NCBI GenBank assembly: GCA_964603725.1
Contig: CAZRWW010000013.1
Coordinates: 1-64,000, forward strand
Source of the DNA: CAZDKK01 sp964603725
GTDB lineage: Bacteria > Eisenbacteria > RBG-16-71-46 > CAIMUX01 > WJJG01
Reading direction: 5' to 3'
DNA: 64,000 nucleotides
The position numbers were made by a program, and so were the translations under genes. Positions 35,521 through 43,502 of the stretch are shown here, piece after piece. The notes below the pieces were generated by a model. It saw only the letters and a program-made list of their open reading frames with translations. It ran no database searches and was not told the origin of the DNA. Each line of letters begins with the position of its first letter. Within the stretch, counting starts at the first letter, position 1.

Positions 35521-37341
35521 ATGGCAGGCATGGCAGGCAAGCGCGGCCGGATCACCAGCACCGTGGCGGGCGTCATCCTGGTGGCAGCCATTCTGGTGCT
35601 GGTCAACGTCATCGCCGCGGGGAGCTTCGTGCGCCTCGACCTGACCGAGCAGAAGGAGTTCACGATCTCGCGCGCCACCAAGGACGTCCTGCGTGAGCTC
35701 GAGGACCTGGTCACGATCACGGTCTACATGACCCAGGACCTCCCGACGCAGCTCGCGACACTCCGGCGCCAGATCTCCGACACGCTCGACGAGTACCGCA
35801 CCTACGGCCGCGGCCACGTGCAGGTCGACTTCGTCGACCCGGCCAAGGATCCGCAGCTCGAGCAGAAGATGCGCACGCTGGGCATCCCCCAGATCACCGC
35901 GCAGACGCTCGACAAGGACCAGTTCCAGGCGGTGAACATCTACCTGGGCATCGGCATCACCTACCTCGATCGCCAGGAGGTCATCCCGGTCGTGCAGGAC
36001 ACCTACACGCTCGAATACGACCTCACCTCCGCCATCCTCAAGGTCAGCCGAGAGAAGTCCTATGTCGTGGGCGTGCTCACCGGCCCGGTCGCGCACGACC
36101 TGAATCGCAGCCTGGCGAGCATGAGCGAGATGCTGCGCAAGCAGTTCACCGTGCGCGGCGTCGACCTGCGCGCCGGCCAGGAGGAGGTGCCGCCGGACAT
36201 CGACCTCCTGATCGTCCCCGGTCCCAAGGACGTGCCGGACGCGGTGCAGTACCGGATCGACCAGTACCTGATGCGCGGCGGTCGGATCCTGTTCCTGGTG
36301 GATGGGATCGGACTGCCGGAGGGCGGCGGCTTGCAGGCGCTGCCGCTCGAGTCGGGCCTCGGCGATTTGCTGGCCCACTACGGCGTGCGCGTGCAGAACG
36401 CGCTGGCGCTGGATCAGCTCAATGCCACCGCCTCCTTCTCGAGCGGGTTCATCCGCTACTCGCTGCCCTACCCGTACTGGGTCAAGGCGGTCCCCGACCT
36501 GCTCAACAAGGAGAACCCGATCACCAACCGGCTCGAGACGCTGGTGCTGCCGTGGACGGCCCCGCTCGAAGTGGACGTTCCCATCGCCGCCGGCGACCCG
36601 CTCGGGCACATTCGCGATCTGCAGAAGGCGGATCGCGAGGCGCGCAAGAAGATGGCCAGCCAAATGGGCGTCGAGCTACCGCCGGAGGAGCCCGGGGCCG
36701 CGGACGAAGGCTCCGGCGCCGGCCCCGAGGCGACCGCGGGCGCGGCGCTCCAGGCCAGCGTGCTGGCGCGCACGTCGCCCAACGCCTGGAAGGTGTCGGG
36801 CTACTACAATCTCAACCCGCAGCAGCGCTTCGCTCCCGCGGGCGAGACGGAACCCCTGGTCACCGCCGTCGCGCTGTCCGGGACTTTCACGAGCTACTAC
36901 CAGAGCAACCCGGTGCCCGACCTGACCCCGGCGGCGCCGGCGGGCGAAACCGAGGGCGAAGACCCGGCTCACAGCTCTTTCGCCTCGGGGAACCCGGGCG
37001 TGCAGCTGCTGGACAGCCCCGACACGCGCATCGTCGTGGTGGGCAACGCGCTCTTCGCCACCGACCAGTTCCTCGGCCAGTTCCCCGAGAACTCGGTCTT
37101 CCTGCTCAACGCCGTCGACTGGATGACGCTGGGCGATCGGCTGATCTCCATCCGCTCGCGCGGCGCCACGGACCGCCCCATCAAGGCGCTGTCCGACGCG
37201 GCCAAGTCGACGCTCAAGCTGGTCGGCATTCTCGGCGCGCCGGCGCTGGTGGTCGCCTTCGGGCTGGTGCGCTTCGGCCTGCGGCGCAAGGCGAGCAGAG
37301 CGCGCGAGGCGGCCCAGCAGCGGGCCGCGACGCTGCCCTAG
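35521..37341 (+). CDS. GldG-like ABC auxiliary protein
   Basis: The 606-residue protein has an N-terminal membrane helix (about 12-34), a large extracytoplasmic domain and a C-terminal membrane helix (about 565-585). VRLDLTEQKEFTISRATKDVLREL and LEYDLTSAILKVSREKSYVVGVLTG are typical of the GldG/IG-like domain found next to GldF-type permeases. An acidic Gly/Ala-rich linker (about 385-415) splits the domain. ATG 35521 lies downstream of GGAGAAGCCAAGAG. The role with the ABC core is unknown outside gliding bacteria. Confidence 0.87.
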   Translation: MAGMAGKRGRITSTVAGVILVAAILVLVNVIAAGSFVRLDLTEQKEFTISRATKDVLRELEDLVTITVYMTQDLPTQLATLRRQISDTLDEYRTYGRGHVQVDFVDPAKDPQLEQKMRTLGIPQITAQTLDKDQFQAVNIYLGIGITYLDRQEVIPVVQDTYTLEYDLTSAILKVSREKSYVVGVLTGPVAHDLNRSLASMSEMLRKQFTVRGVDLRAGQEEVPPDIDLLIVPGPKDVPDAVQYRIDQYLMRGGRILFLVDGIGLPEGGGLQALPLESGLGDLLAHYGVRVQNALALDQLNATASFSSGFIRYSLPYPYWVKAVPDLLNKENPITNRLETLVLPWTAPLEVDVPIAAGDPLGHIRDLQKADREARKKMASQMGVELPPEEPGAADEGSGAGPEATAGAALQASVLARTSPNAWKVSGYYNLNPQQRFAPAGETEPLVTAVALSGTFTSYYQSNPVPDLTPAAPAGETEGEDPAHSSFASGNPGVQLLDSPDTRIVVVGNALFATDQFLGQFPENSVFLLNAVDWMTLGDRLISIRSRGATDRPIKALSDAAKSTLKLVGILGAPALVVAFGLVRFGLRRKASRAREAAQQRAATLP

Positions 37342-37406
37342 GCCCTGGCGCCCGGCGGGGTGGGATTCCTGGAGGCCGTGATTCGATCGATGGAGGTCCA
37401 GATTCG

Positions 37407-38393
37407 ATGAAGCCGAAGACAACGATCATCCTCGCCGCCGTGGCGGCGCTGTTGGTCCTGATCGCCCTGCTCTCGACTCGCACCGAGCGCCAGCGCGAGA
37501 CGCTCGATTCCGGGCCGATCTTCCCCGACCTGAAGGCCGAGACGCTCGGCAAGATCGTGATCGCGGGAGACGCCAAGACCGTCGAGCTCGTCAAGCGGGG
37601 CGATAAGTGGCTGGTGGCGACCGAGGGCGACTATCCGGCCGATCCGCAGGCGGTGGAGCGCATCGTCGAGAAGCTGGCCCTCTTCGACCGCAAGCATCTG
37701 CGCTCGCGCAACCCCGAGATGCAGAGCACCTTCGAGGTCGATGACGCCTCGGGCGTCGAGGTGCGGATGGCCGACGCGGGCGGCCAGGAAGTGGCCCATT
37801 TCCGCATGGGCAAGAACGGGCCGGACTTCCGCAGCCAGTACGTCCGCCCCGCCGGGCGCGACGAGGTCTATCTTCTCCCCGAGCACCTGAAGTCGGTTCT
37901 CGACCCCGCCCGGCAGACCTGGCGCGACAAGACCATCCTGGCCTTCAGCACGGACAAGGTGAAGCAGCTCGAGATCGCCGCCGCCGGCGCCGCGCCGATC
38001 GTGGTCGTCAAGGACGACCAGGGCAACTTCGCCCTCACCGCGCCCGAGGCCGCACCGGCCAAGAAAGGCATCGTCGAAGGGACGCTGCGAACCCTCTCCT
38101 CGCTGCGATGCGACGCCTTCCCGGACAGCCTGGTCGCCGCGGCGGCCGTGGGGCTGGAGCCGCCCGAGCAGCGGGTGATCGTCTCGCTCGACGACGGCGC
38201 GACCCACGAGCTTTACATCGGTCAAGAGGTCGAGACGGCCCGCCATTACGTCAAGAAGGCGGGCGACGACACGATCTTCCTGCTGAGCAAGGGGCGCGTG
38301 ACCGGGATCCTGCGCACGCTCGAGGATCTCAAGGAGACGGCGGCGCCGCCGGCCGAGCCCGAGGCGGTGACGCTCCCGGGAGGCGGGCGGTAG
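37407..38393 (+). CDS. DUF4340-like membrane-anchored protein
   Basis: 328 residues: one N-terminal membrane helix (IILAAVAALLVLIALLS) and an extracytoplasmic region of repeated beta-rich units. Two such units are AETLGKIVIAGDAKTVELVKR and GDKWLVATEGDYPADPQAVERIVE. This matches the DUF4340 family, which frequently follows GldFG-type ABC genes, and it does so here (65 bp downstream). It has no catalytic motif and probably forms an envelope complex with the GldG-like protein. GGAGG lies ten bases before the ATG. Confidence 0.85.
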   Translation: MKPKTTIILAAVAALLVLIALLSTRTERQRETLDSGPIFPDLKAETLGKIVIAGDAKTVELVKRGDKWLVATEGDYPADPQAVERIVEKLALFDRKHLRSRNPEMQSTFEVDDASGVEVRMADAGGQEVAHFRMGKNGPDFRSQYVRPAGRDEVYLLPEHLKSVLDPARQTWRDKTILAFSTDKVKQLEIAAAGAAPIVVVKDDQGNFALTAPEAAPAKKGIVEGTLRTLSSLRCDAFPDSLVAAAAVGLEPPEQRVIVSLDDGATHELYIGQEVETARHYVKKAGDDTIFLLSKGRVTGILRTLEDLKETAAPPAEPEAVTLPGGGR

Positions 38394-38462
38394 CCGCACT
38401 GGGCGGAGCGGGCCGGCGCCTGGGATTGTGCCGCGCAGCGCCCTGGGTCCAGACCCCTGAGT

Positions 38463-38555
38463 GAGCAGCTTGAGTTCCTGGACGACGCCTATCTCGAGAA
38501 ACGGGCCGCCGACCTGGGCAGCCAGAGCTTGTTGGCAGAGGCCAGGACGCCGTGA
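38463..38555 (+). pseudogene. C-terminal remnant resembling a nucleotidyltransferase (DUF6036-like)
   Basis: The frame reads EQLEFLDDAYLEKRAADLG then SQSLLAEARTP-stop. This resembles the last 30 residues of DUF6036/AbiEii-type nucleotidyltransferases (L-D-x-x-Y-L/I..R..AA.LG...LL). No upstream domain is present; the preceding sequence is the intergenic tail of the DUF4340 gene. Its stop overlaps the GTG of the next remnant as GTGA, preserving the coupling of a former two-gene cassette. Confidence 0.4.
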
Positions 38556-38893
38556 AGGATACCTCCACGGAGATCAATGTACGCTTCCAGGCCCGCTTGA
38601 TGGCGCTGCCCCCCGCCGAGCATCTCGCGATGGCCACGGGCATGTTCGATGCCGCCCAGGCTCTCGTCCTGGCAGGCCTCCGCGCGCAGGGGGCGCAGAT
38701 CCTGTCCGGCTGGAGGAAACTCCTCGCGACTGAAGAACCCGATGGTCCACCGCAGGATCGAGGCGCAGCGTGGAACCGCGCGGGCCCGCTCCCCGGGGGT
38801 TCTCTTACGGAGGCCTGGTGTGAAACCGCGCTCGATGACTCCCCTCGGACTGCCGCTTGCCGCGCTCGTGGCCGCCGGCCCGGCGGCCCCTGA
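38552..38893 (+). pseudogene. Remnant of a small partner protein of the nucleotidyltransferase cassette
   Basis: Residues 1-50 read KDTSTEINVRFQARLMALPP, then AEHLAMATGMFDAAQALVLAGL. This resembles a family of small proteins (x-LLM-x-R-x-x-EERL-x-M-x-x-x-MF-x-x-A-x-x-L) often paired with small nucleotidyltransferases. After LRAQGA the frame degenerates; the next expected residues, ADPVRLEE, appear in another frame and then stop. Frameshifted and probably non-functional. A possible former toxin-antitoxin-type pair, which is inference. Confidence 0.4.
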
Positions 38894-40360
38894 ATCCCCC
38901 GCCGCGTGGCGCCAACCACCCCGGGCAGTCCTCGCTGTCCTGCACGCCGAGGAATTGCCGATGGCGCGCCTGAACCCCGCCGGCGACGCCCTCGCGCTCT
39001 TCACGCCGCTGCGCTACCCGCCCCTGGCCGACCTGGCCCAGCCGATGCTGCCCCTGGCGGGCGTGCGCATCAACCCGCGCACCAACGGGCGGCGGACGGA
39101 GTGATTCTCGGTGGGCGCGTCTCTGCTCCGCGTGGCCGACGGACGCGAGCCGCAGCTCGCGCTACCGGCCGAGCCGCGGATGATGGAGTGGCAGTGGTCG
39201 GCGGACGGTCAGCGTTTCGCCCTCCTCCACGACGCATCCGATCGCATCGAGCTGTGGGTGGGCGATACCGGCAGCGGCCGGGTCCGCCGCATCGATGGCC
39301 TGGCCGTCAACCCGATCCTCGGCTCGCCGCTGCGCTGGATGCCCGACCAGCAGTCGCTCCTGGTCAAGCGCGTCCCGCCCGAGCGCGGCGCGCCGCCCGC
39401 GCAACCGGCAGCGCCCGTGGGCCCGCGGATCCAGGAAAGCTCCGGCGGCTCCGCCGTGAGCACCTACGAGGCGCGCGATGTTCTCTCGGGACCTCACGAC
39501 GAGGCGCTCTTCGAGCACTATGCCCGCTCGCAGCTCGTTCTGGTTGAGGCGCCCAGCGAGCGCGCGCGCCCGCTGGGCGAGCCCGGCATTCTTGCCGGCG
39601 TCGCACCGTCGCCCGACGGGCAGCTGATTCTGGTCGAGCGCGTGCAGAAGCCCTGGTCCTACTCGCTCGGCTGGCAGCGCTTTCCCCGCGACGTGGAGAT
39701 CTGGAACCGCGAGGGCCGCTGCGTGCATGTCGCGGCCCGGCTGCCGCTGGCGGACCACGTGCCGATCCACGGAGAGCCCGAGGGGCCGCGCGAGCTCTTC
39801 TCACGCGGCGCGAGTCGGCGACCGAGGCGCCGAACTACTTCGTGCGCACCCTCGCTGGGCGGCGCGCCGAGGCGCAACCCGGCGAGGCCGTCTGGGACTC
39901 GGACCAGCGCCCGCTGACCGGCTTCCGCGATCCCACGCCGCAGATCCGCGGGATCACCCAGAAGATCGTAACCTACACGCGTGCCGACGGTACGCCGCTC
40001 TCCTTCACGCTCTTTCTGCCCCCCGGCTACCGGGCGGGCACACGGCTGCCGACCGTCATCGACGCCTACCCGCTCGAATACTCGGACCCGCAAACCGCGG
40101 GGCAGGTCAGCGGCACGGAGCACTCGTTTCTGCGTCTGGCCGGAACCTCTTCGCTCTTCTTCCTGCTCGACGGCTACGCGGTCCTGTCGGGCGTCGCCAT
40201 GCCCGTGATCGGCGATCCCGACACCGCCTACGATACTTTCATCGAGCAGCTCGTCGCCTCGACCGCGGCCGCAATCGACAAGGCGGTCGAGCACGTGCTG
40301 GCCGAGCAACTCGACTGGTTCGATCGCCACGTCAAGAACGCGCCGGCCCGCCCACGGTAG
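38835..40360 (+). pseudogene. S9 prolyl-oligopeptidase family pseudogene lacking its catalytic core
   Basis: Segments of a secreted S9 peptidase appear in order: a signal-like start at 38835, RINPRTNGRRTE, an in-frame TGA at 39102-39104, then VADGREPQLALPAEPRMMEW and ESSGGSAVSTYEARDVLSG. PLADHVPIHGEPEGPREL follows, with a frame change near 39790-39805. The new frame has EAPNYFVRTLAGRRAE, RGITQKIVTYTRADGTPLSF, FLPPGYRAGTRLPTVIDAYP and QLVASTAAAIDKAVE. It jumps at about 40291 directly to HVLAEQLDWFDRHVKN, the usual C-terminus. The stretch that should hold the nucleophile (G-x-S-x-G), Asp and His is missing, as is much of the propeller. Clearly a decaying gene. Confidence 0.8.
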
Positions 40361-40363
40361 GCG

Positions 40364-41224
40364 TCAGTTCCCCGGCGGCGGGAAGTCCTGCCCCGCGGCC
40401 GGGCGCAGGCTGCGCCCGACCCGCCGCGTCGGCGGGATGCGCAGCAGCCGGCGCAGCGAGGCCTCGACCGCCTGCGCGCTGACCGGATGGGCGAGCAGAC
40501 CCACCAGGTTGCGCGGCAGGTCGGCCGGGGCCAGGCGCGCGAGCCAGCCCTCGCCTTCGCCGTGCACCAGGATCGGCACGCCGGGCCAGCGCCGGGCGGC
40601 CTCGCCCAGGAACTGGCGGCCGCTGAATTCGTCGCGCAGATCGGCCACGAGCGCGCCGAACGGCTGCTCGGCGAGCAGCTCGAGGGCCTGGCCGAGCGAC
40701 TCGACCGACAGCGTGGGCAGCCCGCGCGAAGTGAGATAGCGCGACAGGTAGAAGCCCACGCGCCCGTCGGCGCTGAGGTAGAGCACCTGGGTCGGCCCCG
40801 CCGCCAGCAGCACCGGGCTCCACGCCTCGCGGCCCAGGCAGTGGACCAGCTCGGCCGCCAGCCCTTCGAGCCCCATCTCGGCCGGAATCAGATGCACGCG
40901 AATGCCCAAGTTCTCGACGTGCGGCGCGTGGGCCGCGGGATCGGGCGTCAGGGCCCAGATCGGGATGGGCGGCAATGACACGCTGCCGTGACCAATCGCC
41001 AGATAGGCGAGCAGAGTCTCGAGATCCATGAACGAGGGCGAGTTGCCCTCGAGCGTGCAGGCCACCGCCCGGGGGAAGACCCGGTCCAGGAGCGCGATCG
41101 CCTCCGGCAGCGACGCGGCCCAGTCCGCCGCCAGCCCGCTCCGGTGAAACGTGCGGCACAAATGAGCAGCCCGGTCCCGGTCCCGGATCCAGACCAGGAC
41201 GTGGTCTTCCCTTCCCGCCGGCAT
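40364..41224 (-). CDS. Tandem receiver-like (pseudo-response-regulator) protein
   Basis: 286 residues containing two weakly conserved CheY-like folds. The first (about 7-130) starts DHVLVWIRDRDRAAHLCRTF and lacks an Asp at the expected strand-3 position (RAVACTLEG). The second (about 145-265) starts QVLYLSADGRVGFYLSRYL and has LVADLRDEFSGRQFL, where the first Asp could be a phosphoacceptor; GVPILVHGEGE follows. No output domain is recognised, and the end is Pro/Arg-rich. Probably a signalling or scaffold protein. ATG 41224 has AAGGGGG close upstream. Its stop is only 4 bp from the end of the convergent S9 pseudogene. Confidence 0.6.
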   Translation of the reverse strand: MPAGREDHVLVWIRDRDRAAHLCRTFHRSGLAADWAASLPEAIALLDRVFPRAVACTLEGNSPSFMDLETLLAYLAIGHGSVSLPPIPIWALTPDPAAHAPHVENLGIRVHLIPAEMGLEGLAAELVHCLGREAWSPVLLAAGPTQVLYLSADGRVGFYLSRYLTSRGLPTLSVESLGQALELLAEQPFGALVADLRDEFSGRQFLGEAARRWPGVPILVHGEGEGWLARLAPADLPRNLVGLLAHPVSAQAVEASLRRLLRIPPTRRVGRSLRPAAGQDFPPPGN

Positions 41225-41363
41225 CCAACCCCCTTGAGCGGCAGCGCTCGGCCCGCAGACGAGCTCCACAACGCCCCCTCGGGAGGGACGCTCTGCCCGG
41301 GAGATACGCTTGAGCGACGAGCATAGAAGATCCGCGCGCGAAGGCAAGCTGATCGTGCCGGCC

Positions 41364-42452
41364 CTAGAAGATGCCGTGGAGCCAGGAGAAGTCGAAGATC
41401 CGCTTGGCGTCGTTCCACAGGATGAACAGGACCAACCCGAGCAGCAGGACCATGCCCGCCTGCTGGAGGATGAGCTTGGCCTTGGTGGGCAGCTCGCGCC
41501 GGATGGCGCCCTCGATCAGGATGATCAGCGCGTGGCCGCCGTCCAGCGCGGGCACGGGCAGCAGGTTCAAACATCCGATGTTGATGCTGATGAAGGCGAT
41601 GAAGGTGAGGAAGAAGCCGGCTCCCTGGCGGACGCTGTCGCCCGACATCTTGGCGATCAGGAGCGGCCCGCCGAGGTCCTTGACCGACGCGCGGCCCGTC
41701 ACCAGCATCGAGACCGAGTTCACGACCTGGCGGATCCAGAAGGCGGTCGTGCGCACGCCGGTGGTCAGGACCTCGCCCAGGGTCGCCCGGCGAAACTGCA
41801 GATAGGGGTCGACGCCGATCAGGCCGACCTCGCGCAGCTCACCGTCGACCTCGATCTGCCGGCGCAGCGTCGTCAGGCGGATGGTGTGGGCCTCCCCCGC
41901 GCGCTCGTAGACGATCTCGAGCTCCTGCTCGGGACGCGGGTAGACCGCATCGGTCAACCCTTCCCAGGTCGACAGCTCGACGCCGTCGATCGCGCGGATG
42001 CGGTCGCCGCGCTGCAATCCGGCCGCCTCGGCCGGGCCCCCGGCGATCACGCCGCCCACGATCGGCCCGGCCGGCTCCGACACGCCCTTGACGGCCGTGA
42101 CCCCGGTGTAGATCAGGGCCGCGAGCAGGAGGTTCATCAGCACGCCGGCCAGGATGACCCAGAGCTTCTGCCAGGTCTTCTTGGAGGCGAATTCCCAGGG
42201 CGCGCCGGTCAGCGAACTGGTCCCGTCCAGGCTCTCGTCGATCATGCCGGCCATCTTCACGTAGCCGCCCAGCGGGATCCAGCTGATGCAGTACTCGGTG
42301 TCCCCGACCTTGCGCCCGATCATCTTGGGCGGATAGCCGAGCGAGAAGGTCTCGACGCGAATCCCCACCGAGCGGGCGGCCAGGAAGTGGCCCAGCTCGT
42401 GAACGAAGATGATAACCCCGATCACGACGATGAACGAGAGAATCGTCAGCAT
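41364..42452 (-). CDS. rseP: Site-2 protease RseP (M50 zinc metalloprotease)
   Basis: The 362-residue intramembrane protease cleaves anti-sigma factors and signal-peptide remnants. The first helix carries the zinc motif FVHELGHFLAA (H18, E19, H22). IPLGGYVKMAGM and one PDZ domain (about 125-185, AGLQRGDRIRAIDGVEL) follow. The third zinc ligand region is NLLPVPALDGGH near residue 300. A single PDZ domain, rather than the two of E. coli RseP, is usual for many phyla. It could act in the same envelope-stress or sigma-control context as the RsbVW-like pair elsewhere in the window, but no direct link is seen. Confidence 0.94.
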   Translation of the reverse strand: MLTILSFIVVIGVIIFVHELGHFLAARSVGIRVETFSLGYPPKMIGRKVGDTEYCISWIPLGGYVKMAGMIDESLDGTSSLTGAPWEFASKKTWQKLWVILAGVLMNLLLAALIYTGVTAVKGVSEPAGPIVGGVIAGGPAEAAGLQRGDRIRAIDGVELSTWEGLTDAVYPRPEQELEIVYERAGEAHTIRLTTLRRQIEVDGELREVGLIGVDPYLQFRRATLGEVLTTGVRTTAFWIRQVVNSVSMLVTGRASVKDLGGPLLIAKMSGDSVRQGAGFFLTFIAFISINIGCLNLLPVPALDGGHALIILIEGAIRRELPTKAKLILQQAGMVLLLGLVLFILWNDAKRIFDFSWLHGIF

Positions 42453-42488
42453 GCGCGCCGCCCGTTCGTGCTTCCCCTGGTCGCCCCG

Positions 42489-43235
42489 CTACTCATCGCG
42501 CCCGCCCAGCAGACCCGCGCGCAGCAGGAAGTAGATCAGCTGCATGACCGCCGCCGCGGCGGCCGCCACGTAGGTCATCGCCGCCGCGTTCAAGACCTTG
42601 CGCGTGCCGTCGAGCTCGGCGCCCACCAGGATCCCGTTCTCGCGCAGGACCGCCACGGCCCGGCGCGAGGCATCGAACTCGACCGGCAGCGTCACCAGCT
42701 GGAAGAGCACCACCGTCGCGAAGAGAATCACCCCGACCTGGACCAACGCCGTGGCCTGCAAGATGAAGCCGAAGAGCAACAGCGGCCAGGCCAGCCACGA
42801 GCCGATCTGGGTCACCGGCACGAGAGCCGTGCGCCACTGGAGCGGGGGGTAGTCCCGGGCGTGCTGCAGGGCGTGGCCCGCCTCGTGCGCCGCCACCCCG
42901 ACCGAGGAGATCGACCGGCCGTCATAGACGTCGGGCGACAGGCGCAGCACCCGGGCGCGCGGGTCGTAGTGGTCCGACAGGAATCCGCCCACGCGCTGGA
43001 CTTGGACGCCCTGGCCGCCCGCGGAGCTGTCCCCGGCGCGGCGGCCGCTCGAGCGCTCGACGCCCAGCAGCCCGTTGGCTTGCAGAATCCGCGCGGCGGC
43101 CTCGGCGCCGCTCATGCCGCTGGTCGTGCCCACGCGCGAGAAGCGCCCGAAGGTGCTCTTCACGCGCACCTGAGCGATGATCGACAGGATCAGCGCCGGC
43201 CCCACGAGGAGCAGGTAGAGCGGGTCGAAGAACAT
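42489..43235 (-). CDS. YugP-type membrane zinc metallopeptidase
   Basis: The 248-residue protein starts MFFDPLYLLLVGPALILSII, has HEXXH in VGVAAHEAGHALQH (H117, E118, H121) and three C-terminal membrane helices. VTLPVEFDASRRAVAVL carries a conserved acidic residue that may be the third ligand. This is the DUF/YugP neutral zinc peptidase family, of unknown substrate. ATG 43235 has GGAGGT nine bases upstream. It lies 36 bp upstream of rseP on the same strand, forming a two-protease unit. Confidence 0.9.
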   Translation of the reverse strand: MFFDPLYLLLVGPALILSIIAQVRVKSTFGRFSRVGTTSGMSGAEAAARILQANGLLGVERSSGRRAGDSSAGGQGVQVQRVGGFLSDHYDPRARVLRLSPDVYDGRSISSVGVAAHEAGHALQHARDYPPLQWRTALVPVTQIGSWLAWPLLLFGFILQATALVQVGVILFATVVLFQLVTLPVEFDASRRAVAVLRENGILVGAELDGTRKVLNAAAMTYVAAAAAAVMQLIYFLLRAGLLGGRDE

Positions 43236-43502
43236 GGCTTTCGTACCTCCATCCGCAGCCAAGAGATCCGATCGAACGGCTGCGACGCCGCCGTCCAGCG
43301 TCGCCCGCTGGCGCGCGACCGACTCAGTCGCGAAGGGCCGCGCTCAGGATGTCGTACCGGCCCGCCCCCCGCCGGTTCCTGCCGCGGCAGGCGCTTACCC
43401 TACGTGGCCGGCGGTGACCCGTCAACTACGAGCGCCGTCGCCGGCGCGTTGCGCCGTCGGCCCCCTGCCCCGGCTGGGTCAGCGCCCCTCGGACCGGCCG
43501 CG

